Origin: Paragordius varius
Lineage: Eukaryota > Nematomorpha
DNA length: 64,000 nt
Assembly: GCA_964247055.1 (NCBI GenBank)
Contig: OZ176053.1
Span: 10,602,001 to 10,666,000 of the forward strand
Direction of reading: 5' to 3'
Below, one piece after another: positions 51,120 through 62,488 of the stretch (its first letter is position 1; every line of letters starts with the position of its first letter). The translations under genes and the position numbers were made by a program. The notes beneath the pieces were generated by a model. That model ran no database searches and was not told the DNA's origin. It worked only from the letters and a program-made list of their open reading frames with translations.

Positions 51120-54100
51120 ATGCAGACAAGCAAATTAAAAAATTATATTTGCAATTGTTTTTTTACGCAAAACTTTTTCGTTAAATCATTGGGACAACAT
51201 ATAACGTATCATAATGACCAACAATTTTTGCAAGATTACAGCGAAGTAGTTTATTATTATATGTTTAGACATTAAAATCCAAAGGCCTCGCTGATAAAAC
51301 TAATGACATATTAAACGAAGTTTATTTTTAACTAATTTAGATTCACATTGAGTTAGATCGCAGGAAGCGATTTGGACCAGAGTTTTTGGAGAGAAGAATG
51401 TTGATCCGGGAAAACTATAAAAAATTGCACCCCGATATTTTTGTTTTGCAGGTTTATTTAATAATCCATTTTAGGCAAAACATTTTGATCCAACATTTTT
51501 AGACATTATTGAAAAATGTCGGCATAAAGATGTAAAAAAGGAGGAAATTTTGTCAATGATTGAAATTCATAAACCCATTGAATGTACAATTTTTTCTTAT
51601 ATAGATCGTTTATATAACTTTCCAATATTTACTCAAGAATTTTGTGAAAAGTTAGTTCAGGAAATAGAAAATTTTGAAAAATGCGACAACGTACCCAAAA
51701 TAAGGCCTAATACAATGAACCGATACGGGGTATAATTTGTAGAGAACATTATTATTGGTGGTAAAAACACGATCTATGTAGAAATTAATTTATATTAATT
51801 CCAATAAAATATCTCTTTTGGATGATTTGTTATTTGGTTAAAATGATGTTAGAACCTTAACCAAAAATATCATGGTCTAAAACTATGTAATAAACAAATT
51901 TGGGTTCTGTTATAATATATAGGAAAAAGTGTGTATTTTTGAAGCATAAGCAATTATTAATTATATCATGTCCTCTATTTTTTAAAATTATGTTTTTACG
52001 TTTTTCGAGTATTGAAACTTTCATTTCCCATCAAAGCCAATATATTATATAGATTATTTTCAAATTAATTTTTTATTTTAATAATTTAATTCGAGTTCGA
52101 TTTGCAAAAAATAAAAAAAATTACAGTATATGTTTATTCATCGTATATGGATTGCGCAGTTTTTTTTATTAGCTGCGAGAATAACCGGTCTGATTGCATT
52201 AAATAATCATTAGTGATAAGCAAAAATCATCCACAAATATAAAAAAAGTAAACTTTCAAATGGATAATGAAATTTAATTTACTTATAAAAAATGAAAATT
52301 AAAAATGCATCTAATTTTTGTTTGATTATCCTTATTGATATTAATCAATAGTTACGGTCATATTTGTCTATAACCAATTAGACCCAATTCTACTTCAAAA
52401 AATGTACTAAACTATTTCCGTTTTAGGTGTCGTTGGCCGAACTTGGGTTTGAAGAAGAATTTTTACTTCCTTTAAGAGTTCAATATATGAGACCTTTGTG
52501 CGCTATTTTGTTCCCTGACTGGGGAGGGAATTCTCTGGATTCTGATAAAGTAATTAAATAATTTACATATTATAACTATGGTTTTTAAATGTAGCAATGT
52601 TTGGTTTAATAAACAGATTATTTAATAGCTCAATATTGTCAAATAAATATTATATAGACCAGGGGTGTCCAACACGCATTTTCCCCGAAAATTTCAATCA
52701 AAAATTTACCATTATTTAGAAAATGTATAATCCAAAATTGGACTTAAAATAAATAAAAACAAAAAATCATGAAAGCGGCCGCGAATATAATTGTGTTGGA
52801 CACCCCTGGTATAGACAGTTTTAAACAGTACTTTACATGTAAGAATTCTTGTTTATTTTAAAAATGAGTCCATTTTTTACTTTAATTTTCTTGATAATTT
52901 TACTTCTATAAACATCTTTATGTCGTATTATAAATATACTTTTGCTTATTTGCTTCAAACATTTTATTGTCATATTGATGATTGTTATAGGCGTTTATGT
53001 AACTTTTCGTCAGTAATTGAGCAACGTTGAAAATCTATTTTTCACCCTTACGCCATACCACACAACGTTTAAAACATGTTTTTTCTCAATATTTTTCATC
53101 TTATTTTCTGATGATTAAAATATATTTTATATCTCTAATTTTATTGTAAAAATTTACTCATTTCACTGCAATAATCTTTTCACTCAATTGAAGTTCCAAT
53201 AAAAATATTATATCATAGCTGGGATCATTTAACTTGAGTTGTTTATCTTTTATCTATCCTTGTTTTCTTGTTGTGTTTGTGACGTAATAGGATGTCAAAT
53301 TAATAGAGCGAGATGATATATTTGTGAGTTAAACAGTTTCCTTAAAATGTTTGCTTTAATACTGAAATAATTTAAAAATATAACAATTTATTATTATATA
53401 GAAATTAATTTTTGATAACTGTACATAGGGGTTTATTGTTAAGTATATGATCAATGAAGATACCGAATTGAATTACCATTATGATAATTCTGAAGTTACT
53501 TTGAACGTTTGTCTTAACAAAGATTTTGAAGGGGGAGATCTTTACTTTGGAGAAATGCGTGGCGAGCAAAAAACTGAGGAATTTGCTGAGTATTTTTACA
53601 TTTACGTTCATTAATTTCTATTATAATACGAAATTTTATAGGTTTATAATATCATTTTTTTAGTTATATTACTAATTAACAATTTTAACAACGTTAATTA
53701 TTTTACATAATTTTGCCTAAACACACAGAATTCCTCAACGACCATATCTAGGTTTACTTCATCGAGGACAGCAAAGACATGGAGCCCTGCCAATCACAAA
53801 AGGGAAAAGGTGATATTATCCGATTTTTATTGCGTAAAAAATATGAAACTCGCGTAAGAATACTGAGGCGACCCTTCTTTCTATATTATATTAAATTTTA
53901 CAAATAAGTAATGTCACACCTTTTATTATTCCATACCACCTACCATAAAATATTATTTTTGAAACCGTTTTTTTTATCGTTGGAAACATTGATAACATTA
54001 ATTTGTTTACTAAATTACGGTTACATTAATTGTGCTTTATTCTATTTAGGTATAACATGATAGTTTGGATGCGTAGTTCAGCCATTCGTAACAAAATGTG

Positions 54101-54203
54101 CCCAATGTGTGGAAGTGATAAACCCCAATTAGTTTGCGCCGAAGGGTATGGGGATGGTTTTACCTCGGATGTCATACCACCTACCATTGATGATTTGGCC
54201 TAA
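51120..54203 (+). CDS. OGFOD2: 2-oxoglutarate/Fe(II) oxygenase, OGFOD2-like
   Basis: Prolyl-hydroxylase-fold dioxygenase of unknown substrate. Exons 51120-51245, 51341-51451, 51475-51729, 52427-52549, 53429-53589, 53729-53809, 54050-54203 (TAA) give 336 residues (human 350), all phases consistent. N-terminal block CFFTQNFFVKSLGQHI aligns with the family's CACFYTDNIFLQRYGLHL; then YKKLHPDIFVLQ and PKIRPNTMNRYGVSLAELG. Catalytic domain: YHYDNSEVTLNV supplies the HxD iron ligands, GGDLYFGE follows, LLHRGQQRHGALPITKGKRY supplies the distal His and the 2-oxoglutarate-binding Arg. Ends with KMCPMCGSDKPQLV and GDGFTSD, as in the family. Start set at the in-frame ATG at 51120 giving the expected short N-terminus; an earlier in-frame ATG at 51066 would add 18 hydrophobic residues. 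The second intron is 23 nt (51452-51474). The intron 52550-53428 carries a hAT MITE. Confidence 0.94.
52660..52808. mobile_element. Short SPIN-like hAT MITE, well preserved ends
   Basis: 149 bp with ends CAGGGGTGTCCAACACGC and GTGTTGGACACCCCTG and target duplication atatagac / gtatagac (7 of 8). Lies in an OGFOD2 intron. Probably the youngest hAT MITE in the window. Confidence 0.9.
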
Positions 54204-54400
54204 AATTATACCAAATTTAAATTTATTTAAATTGTTTTACACCAAAAATGACAAATATGCAAATTTATATTTTAGTTTTTTTACTAATTTATTTGATTAT
54301 TTTGATGTTTTTAACTTATTTTATATATTTTAATGTAGGATATTATTTCATATAGTACTCAGTGCAATCAATCGAATAATCATATTTAAAAATTTACTAT

Positions 54401-54406
54401 AATAAA
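54401..54406 (+). terminator. Candidate poly(A) signal for OGFOD2
   Basis: AATAAATAAA about 200 nt after the OGFOD2 stop. Confidence 0.35.
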
Positions 54407-54419
54407 TAAATGTTTATAA

Positions 54420-55490
54420 TTATTAAAATGTTTAGTAAGTTTTTGTGTCCAGATTATTAAACATCTCTCGTATACTGAAACATTTTACAATTAAAAGTTG
54501 TATCTAATGAAATTTATAAAAAACGCGGCTCTTTAACAAACAAACTTAATACTAATATTTTAAATTTAGAAGTTTACTAATTTTTAAATGTAATAAGCAT
54601 TGTCGAATTTTTTTTTAAAAAATTATATATTTTTATCATTCTACTTAGGTATACAACTCACAAATTTTTAAAAGATATGACCGCAAATTAATCTAATATT
54701 TTTAAAGGACTAATTGCATTTTTGAGCTTTTAAAAATACCGAGCTTATTGGACCATAATGTAATTTTTTTAAAAGCTCTACATTCAAAAAGATAGTTATA
54801 AATTTTCTTTTTGGCATGCTTAGTAACGTGACCCCCATTTCAATGCTTAACACTTCATCACTTTCGGTATAGCTTTATCCAGGGCCATTTAAATAATATC
54901 TAAAAAATATTTTTTGAATTAGATTAAATTTAAAAATGTGCTTTCTTTAGCCTTTTATTAGGTACATAATCATTTTTTTAAAAAAATGTAAAATTAAAAA
55001 AAAAAATCATTACAACTCGCATGTAACTGTAAATTATAATTGAAAAATATTAATAAATAACTGTTGAAAGATTACAATGCAAATTACCAGCTTTTGATAT
55101 TAATCAATATTACTATAAACTGTTGGTTTTATTTATGTTTTGGAGCTATCTGAATTCGATCTAGAAGTCAAAAAACTGTAAGCATTTTATATTTTATAAT
55201 ACAAGAGAATATGGTTAGATAATTAAATTTTAACCAAAACAACTTTGAAAATAATAATTTGTTAACTACTTTAAGCTCTGACGTCATAAACTACCCCAAA
55301 ATATCATCGGAGAAACATGATAATGTAATGAAGTTTTAAAGTTAAATTTTATAAAAAGTACCAAAATACCAATTATATTTGATCAAGTCTTTATCATCAA
55401 AATTCATCCATTTTATAAGCGCATCGATTTTATGTTTTGATCTTAAAAATTTTAAAATTACATATATAGCGCCGAATCGACTTTCTAATC
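54420..55490. other. Intergenic A+T-rich DNA
   Basis: I see no coding block, RNA gene or defined transposon here. Confidence 0.45.
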
Positions 55491-55758
55491 CAGGGTCTCA
55501 AACAATAAATGATTTTGCGAGCCGCATTCGAAATATATATGGACATTCATAAACATTTTATTAGATTTTAATCATAAGACTGTAAAATGCTAACACATAA
55601 TATTTTTTTCTATATCGTTGCCAATTGAATAGACTTATTTAGAAAAATTGTTTAAGAAATATCAATTTTACTAAGATTTTATGAGCATATTTTTATTATG
55701 CATTTCCATTCAAGAGCGTCCCAAAAAGCTTCGGAGTGCAACATGTTGGACAACCCTG
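55491..55758. mobile_element. hAT-like MITE, eroded
   Basis: Left end CAGGGTCTCAAACAATAA with GCGAGCCGCATTCG inside; right end CAACATGTTGGACAACCCTG. Interior block GTCCCAAAAAGCTTCGG. Target duplication not recognisable. Confidence 0.6.
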
Positions 55759-55769
55759 ATATCCAAGCT

Positions 55770-57380
55770 ATAACAACAATCACAACAAGGATTGAGATCA
55801 AATATTATACGTGATCTTATTTTATTAGAATATATATGTATTTATATATATGTAAATTATCCGCAACGGTAAAAAAATATATTGGGCCGAAGTTTGTATA
55901 CCGCTGCTTTTCCTGCATAAATTAACAAACACCTCAATACAACGCCCCAAAACATAAACTACTTATTCCCATTTGATTAATTTTTTATTTTTAAAGAGAA
56001 TTTCCCAAAATTGAGTTGTAAAAAATTTTATAACTCAAATTTATGAATAATTAATAATTAATTAAATAACTTAAACAATAATCTTTATTTCTGTCTGATA
56101 AAGAAAAAACGATCCCTTAAGGGAATAGCGTTTCATATAATTTATATTTGTTGTTTTATATTTGTGTTTTTGCCTTTTTCGTTTTCAAAATGATTCTGAT
56201 TACTAAGCATGATAAAACACTTTCCTTATATGGTGTAAATGGGCTTTATTTTTTATTAATCTTTGAAGATGATGGATTAACAAATTATATTACTTACACA
56301 ATTATTAAACATTTTAAACACCAAAAAATAAAAGCCTAAAATTATAAATTATGGGTTTTGCTGGTGTCTCTTTGCAATTTGATTTTATCAGCGATTATGT
56401 ATTTCTTAGTTCCCATATATTATAAGTAATAATCTTTTGTTGATGTGATTGACCTCTTCAAATATAAATTTATAATAAAATGTTTTCGTTTTTCTAAAAC
56501 TTAATAAACAATTGAAAATAAAATAATGTCAATATATATTTGTAAAAATGTATCAGTGTATTATAATTAAATTCGAAAAAACGCTGAGTGTTAAAAAATA
56601 TATCCCAATATATCCAAAATATATATATTATAAATAAATATTCCCTAATCGCTTATTTATCATATAATATTGTATATTAATTTAATTCAATTTAAACTTA
56701 ATTAAAATTTATGGTTTGCATTATCAAAATGAAATTAAATTAATTTTTTTGCAAATAATAAAAACGAAACGATGAATTTTGAAATTCGATGTTAAATGAA
56801 TTGGCCAGTTTATGTGCATGGAAAAAGCCAAGGTTACCACACTATACAATTCATAAAGACGTATTCTAAGGTTTAATTAACTCACATATGAAGATGAATA
56901 TATCGATGAATGCGAACTAGCTATATTTTCAATCTATAACATCTAATTGTTATGGCTACTTCATAAATATTTAATGTGTGAATTATTTAATATTGCTATG
57001 CATGCAAAATATATTTTCAATTATAACGCGTGTGCCTCAATTATTATTATTATCGGTCTCCTTCTCTTCAAAATTTAAAGAAAATTATTGATAATAGTAT
57101 TTGGATCCCTATTCAATATATATATATATATATATGTAATATGGATATATGTAATAGGGATACACATATATTTAATATTCTGTATGTATGAAAAATCAAT
57201 AAAACAGTTATAACTGTCTTTTTAATGTGAGTGATGACCATTTGACATAAAACTACCTACTTTACAAGCTTTCTTACTTTAATTTTACCATATCATTATG
57301 TCTTCTTTTTGGCTTAATATTATATTTAACTTGCCTTATTAATCCAGTCAAACATATATCATATTTAAATACCCTTGTAA
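55770..57380. other. Intergenic DNA upstream of the carbonic anhydrase
   Basis: No recognisable gene or full repeat. A (TA)n run lies at 57117-57137. The carbonic anhydrase promoter should be at its right end, where TTTAAATA at 57364-57371 lies 14-21 nt before the start codon; this is too close to be a TATA box unless the 5' leader is in a separate exon. Confidence 0.35.
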
Positions 57381-57384
57381 CCAA

Positions 57385-58521
57385 ATGTCAAATCCTATTT
57401 GGATTTTTACTTGTTTTTACCTTACAATAATTATTATATGGAAAAAATTGGTGGTTGGACAAGAAGTTTTTTCTTACCACACATGCGTGCAAAGCTGGTC
57501 TAAAAAGTTCCCCGCTTGTGTCGATAGGCCTAAACTCGTGTATCCCTTCAATCGGACTCACATTGGTTGGAATGTAAGTCAACCCCTATACTATAGCCTA
57601 CAATCCCCAATAGACATTCGAACATCCGATGTAATCAAAGACACTGACGTAGCAAGAGAACACACTCTTTACCTGAGAAATTATGAGTTATCTGGACCAA
57701 ACACTGGACATCAATGGATAATTGAAAAAAGTACTACTACATTCTTCCTTAAAGTAGAAGGTATACTGCCATTCATAGAAATCCCGGAACCATATGAATT
57801 TATACAGGCTCATTTTCATTGGGGTCCGGGGGGTGGAACTCTCGTAGGATCAGAACATTCGATCGATGGCAAATTTTTCGCAGCCGAACTTCATCTTGTC
57901 CATAGGAGTCGACTCAAAGCCAATAAATTTGCTATTATTGCTGTGTTATTGGAGGTTTTAAAAACCGGTGGAAAAGGTAATATACACGCAAACGAACATA
58001 TTGGACTTAAGTATATAACAGATGCCTTATTAGCCGAACAAATCATGGGAATCAACCAATCACTTTACCTTAAAACGGGAGGAAATCCGATTATCCCAAT
58101 AAATGGAATTGGTGACAAAAAAACTAATCTTAATAATAATTCTAGTACAAATCAATTCACATTAAAGTCTCTATTACCACATGATTGGCAAACCTTTTAC
58201 CGTTATAGCGGTTCGTTAACGACTCCACCATGTATTCAAGAACAAACGTGGTTTGTTATTAAAGAACCTGTGTATATATCACAACATCAATTGGATATTA
58301 TAAATAATGTTAGACAATGTAACTCACAAACTAGACAATGTATGGCAAAAGCTTATGTGGGACCCAATAGGAGACCAACCCAATCTTTGAATGGGAGGCC
58401 GGTTTTTTTTGTTACTAGTACTAATCATGGAAACTTATTAAAACCTTTCTTAGCGGCTTATATTGTGATTCAACTAAAATTTTATTTTCTTTATATACTT
58501 TCTTCCATTTTATATGTGTAA
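57385..58521 (+). CDS. Alpha carbonic anhydrase, secreted or membrane-anchored, single exon
   Basis: Zinc enzyme interconverting CO2 and bicarbonate. One uninterrupted 378-residue frame. Residues 5-24 form a hydrophobic signal; QSPIDI at 73-78; proton-shuttle His equivalent H109 in NTGHQW; zinc ligands H143 and H145 (QAHFHWG) and H170 (AAELHLVH) with gatekeeper E168; gate Thr T279 in SLTTPPC. All catalytic residues are therefore kept. Cysteines 34, 45, 283, 312 and 319 and sites NRT, NVS, NQS and NNS fit an extracellular enzyme. The last 25 residues (from about 353) are strongly hydrophobic with no basic stop-transfer, which fits either a GPI-attachment signal or a tail anchor. Lack of introns contrasts with every other gene here. 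Exact paralogue (CA IV, VII or invertebrate-specific) not determined. Confidence 0.96.
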   Translation: MSNPIWIFTCFYLTIIIIWKKLVVGQEVFSYHTCVQSWSKKFPACVDRPKLVYPFNRTHIGWNVSQPLYYSLQSPIDIRTSDVIKDTDVAREHTLYLRNYELSGPNTGHQWIIEKSTTTFFLKVEGILPFIEIPEPYEFIQAHFHWGPGGGTLVGSEHSIDGKFFAAELHLVHRSRLKANKFAIIAVLLEVLKTGGKGNIHANEHIGLKYITDALLAEQIMGINQSLYLKTGGNPIIPINGIGDKKTNLNNNSSTNQFTLKSLLPHDWQTFYRYSGSLTTPPCIQEQTWFVIKEPVYISQHQLDIINNVRQCNSQTRQCMAKAYVGPNRRPTQSLNGRPVFFVTSTNHGNLLKPFLAAYIVIQLKFYFLYILSSILYV

Positions 58522-58616
58522 ATTGAAATATTATTATATAATTTATGTAAAACTGAAATTAGTTGCTGCTTGAGTACCATACGAATTATATAGCGTTCAC
58601 AATTTTACAATGATCA

Positions 58617-58622
58617 AATAAA
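58617..58622 (+). terminator. Candidate poly(A) signal for carbonic anhydrase
   Basis: AATAAA about 95 nt after the stop codon, in a sensible position for a compact 3' UTR. Confidence 0.45.
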
Positions 58623-59256
58623 TATATTTAATTTTATACAATATCTATTTTAATTTTAAATTATTTCTTCCATTATGACCATGAGTCTCTTGGACATAGC
58701 ATAATTGGCATTATTACTTTTTTTGAAAAACGCGCAAAATTTAATAATGACAATTTATTTCATTATTTTTTTGTCGTTCTTTACTGGGCGCTTGATTCCT
58801 AAAAATATAATATAAAAATAACCTTTAAAATTAAATTATTTTCAACCAAACCTTACCTAGAGGACACTGAAATCATTAGTCATAACCTGGAGATATGCAA
58901 AATACATCCTACGTTAATTTACTATGATTGGTATATTGATCTTTATGGATACTATGATATATTCAATGATGATTAGATGTATAAACGAGAAAATATTTAA
59001 AATTATGTACGAAAAGCAATATAAAATAATCGCATATTTAATATTCATTTATTTGTGAATACAAATTTTTAAGTCTATTCATTGATTAGCTTAAAAATAT
59101 ATTTTGTATAAGCACTCTATGTTTCTAATATAAACCATCGATACAGAATTTTAGATGCACGAAAGTTTTAAACTTTCTTCGAATCGTACATTTATACATG
59201 ATCAATAGTTTTATATTTATAATGATTATTTACAGTTCATTTTAATGGTTGCGCAT

Positions 59257-59378
59257 TTCACACAGTTGGGCAATTTGCAACACAGAAAACAAAAAACAAC
59301 AAAATGTTTAATTATCAATTTTTTTCCTTTCTTTTTCCATACACTACTGTGTTGTTAATTGCCCAACTACAGTGTGAA
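59257..59378. mobile_element. Short foldback MITE
   Basis: TTTCACACAGTTGGGCAATTTGCAACACAG faces CTGTGTTGTTAATTGCCCAACTACAGTGTGAA. Near-complete inverted repeat of about 32 bp around a short A+T loop. Twelve bases separate it from the TTAA-MITE at 59,394. Superfamily not determined. Confidence 0.7.
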
Positions 59379-59393
59379 CTAAGCTCCCATTAA

Positions 59394-59974
59394 CACTTGG
59401 ATACAACACACTCATTTTAGTCCTTCGATTCAAATTGGGGTAGTTGGATACCCCAGGCCTGTTTAAAATTAAATTCTTTAAAAAATATAAAAGGAATCGA
59501 AACCATGGCAAAATTTTGCACTTATCTAACATTAAAAAACCGAAATATAAAAAAAAATTTATTCAAAAATACTTGATATTACTTATTTTAAGCTAAAACC
59601 GAAAGATAAAAATTTCGTCAACGTGACATGTGTCAAATTGTAAAATTGAAAAATTATACAAACTAAACCGCTTTTCTATTTCTATCAATGTTAGATATAA
59701 ATTATAGAAAAAATTAGCTTTAATTTTACCCTTAAAATTAAATAAAGACGATATTTTGCAAAAATTTTGTAAAATCAAAATGGCGTCGAAGTAGTTTGAG
59801 ATGGACCTTTTTTTTCAAAACAAAATTTTATTAAGATGTTTTAGCATATTTATATAATATTTATCAGGATAGAAGCATAAATTTAAATTGGGACCGTTTC
59901 CTTCAGTAGTTTTTTAAAAATAATAATTTAAATTTAGTCTGGGGTATTTAGATACCCCAATTTGAATCGAAGTG
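59394..59974 (+). mobile_element. TTAA-MITE family 'A', best-kept copy
   Basis: 581 bp with TTAA at 59390-59393 and 59975-59978. Left end CACTTGGATACAACACACTC, then CGATTCAAATTGGGGTAGTTGGATACCCCAG; right end CTGGGGTATTTAGATACCCCAATTTGAATCGAAGTG. The CGATTCAAATTGGGG block is repeated inverted near both ends, and each TACCCC pairs with GGGGTA to form a hairpin. No open frame. Confidence 0.9.
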
Positions 59975-60316
59975 TTAAAATGCATACTGTATTTCAGAAA
60001 CTGATAAAAAATGAAAAATGCGGTAGATTTTTTTTTTAATCTAGTTTTAACACAGATTTTTACAAGAATATTAGATATTGGAAAATAGTAATTGGGACAA
60101 GTTATTAAACTAAGTCTAAAATTGAATCAATGTATAAAACTAAATTTCAACTCAATTCCCCTTGTTATAAACCTTTGTAATATTATGTTTTAAACATAAA
60201 TACATAGGAAAAATATATTATTTTATCGATGACAATTACAAATAATAAAAATATTATGAGAAAAACTTTAACTATTTAAGCAGACCGTTTTGGGATTCTT
60301 TAATCATCAGTATATA

Positions 60317-60449
60317 CAGTAGCGTATGCCATACAAAATTATTAGTCCATAATTCTAGATATGTCTATACAAATTAGGGTTGTTTTTTTTAAAAAAAGCA
60401 TTTTTTTATATTTTTATTAACTAATAATGTTTTATGCCATACGCTACTG
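60317..60449. mobile_element. Tc1/mariner-like MITE with TA duplication
   Basis: 133 bp, ends CAGTAGCGTATGCCATACAAAATTATTA and AATAATGTTTTATGCCATACGCTACTG, inverted and nearly perfect over 16 bp; flanked by TA at 60315-60316 and 60450-60451. No coding. Confidence 0.85.
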
Positions 60450-60459
60450 TAAAGATTAG

Positions 60460-62430
60460 ATGATATTTTTGCTGATATATTTAATTTTTATATAAAAAGT
60501 TAATATAAGAGAAAGTCTCATATATCATTAGTAGATTACCGTTACATGTAATTAAATAATGCAATTTTTATATTTAACATTATGCCAAATACCTTGATGT
60601 CGCATAGGTCATAAAAATATAAAGTAATAAATGTTAATGTTTTTAAACACCAATTTGTAATATTATTACAGGCAATTAAAATTCCTTTTGTTAATAAACA
60701 TATTAACACTAATTTGATCTTCCTGACTGCAATTAACTTTAAATTCTGTCTAACCTTGATACATTTTATGGAAATAAAAAAAATTAGTCTGAATATATTT
60801 TCCATTTCGCTTTTGAAATTATGTTAAATACATCAGTGATAGAATATGGAGAAGAGATATTTAAATTTGGTCACATAAGGTGTCAAATTATATGGGGTTT
60901 TCTAGTCTTAAAGATGAAATATGTATAATAAACAATAAAATGCTTTTCTCACAACATATTCAATGTCCAATTTTATCTTCCGTTACCTGTTTTCATAAAC
61001 TCTACAACGCATAATTTATTAATTTGAAAAGTTCACATCTATCATGGGAAACCCTGGCATAAATCCGTTTTTACCATAAAATAAATTCTGTATAGTGTTA
61101 TTAAGTATAAAATAAAACCGGAATTGTTTTTCTGGGACTGAAATCCGATTAATGAGCCTGAAAAGCGATATTAGCAAAATTTACTTTTTGCATTTTTAAG
61201 ATTTTCTATATTTTTATACAACGTTAAACCTCTATGTTTATTTAAATGAATCATTGAAGGCATGAGATATTTTCCGAATTAATAATGAATTTTCGGGGCT
61301 ATATTTGAAAATTTATCAAAAATTTAGGATATATTACAATCTATTTTTCGCAATAAATTTTTTGAATCGGAAAATTTTGTCTTCCGAAACTAATTTTTCC
61401 TAAATAGCGGAATTATAAACGGTTAATTTCATCCTGCTAAATAAATTAAGTCCGCACCAGGAAAAACTATTTGGAGCCAAATAAATTATAGAAAAATAAG
61501 GCGGAACCGTCAAATCTTTTAGAATATTAATTTTATCCATTTATTATACAATATAAGTTGTTTTTCAATATTATTCCACTTTTTCGGACCATGGAGGTAT
61601 ATTATTTTTAGTTTATCCACATTTTAAGGCTGATGAAAATAAGCAATATAACATTAAAACCGATATCCAAACCATTTTTGGCAAAAATATATTTATGTTT
61701 CAATTGATCAAAAAAAATGTTTTTTTTCAATTGATGATTCCAGTTCATTAGGGTATACTTTATATTTTTGTAGCATATTTCAAATTTTTGTACTTTATGC
61801 ATATGTATGTAATATTTTTCCGATTGTAACAAATTAATTAGGTTATCCGTAATTTTAAAAAAATTAAACCAAAATGAGATAAAAAAACAAAAATATTTAT
61901 TTAAAATCGGTTACTATGATGTCCTAAACTGTCTTCCTCAAAAATATTAGGCGAAATCGAAACTATGAAAAGGAAATCTAAACCAGAAACTGTTGTTTCA
62001 ATCCTAGGTAAAAAAAAATCACTTGGGAAAAATAGTAGATGTTGGGCGAAATGCGTGAAAATTTTATTGTATTAAAACAAAACCATTGTAGGGTTGCTAT
62101 TAGTTAATAATTTATCGATTATATATGCAAAAATCCATCCATTTCACGCAAAATGATGTGATAAATCTTCTAATATGCTTTATACCCATGCTAAAATTTG
62201 CAGTTTTTATCATTTTTCAAATGCAATAACAGTTATCCGATACGTAATTAATTTTTTTTGGGAATTAATAATTTATTATATATCACATACATATTGCATA
62301 ATAGTTTGCATAATTGACTAGTAAATAGTATAATCACAATAGTTGCAGAATGTAATTTTAAATGTAAATATAATTGTGATCACATGTTGTCAATCGGTTT
62401 TAGCTAAATTTGAAAAATATCGTAAAAATT
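60460..62430. other. Intergenic A+T-rich DNA
   Basis: No conserved coding, RNA gene or full mobile element recognised between the mariner MITE and the phosphatase gene. Confidence 0.45.
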
Positions 62431-62438
62431 TTGGAGTA

Positions 62439-62444
62439 TTTATT
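62439..62444 (-). terminator. Candidate poly(A) signal for the PGP-like gene
   Basis: AATAAA on the minus strand about 45 nt after the stop codon. Confidence 0.4.
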
Positions 62445-62488
62445 GATGATTACTTAAAAAAGTGAATTGTAAGCAGTAATTGGATAGA

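Noticed and set aside
57388-57582. 64-residue minus-strand frame
   Set aside because: Antisense of the carbonic anhydrase N-terminus.
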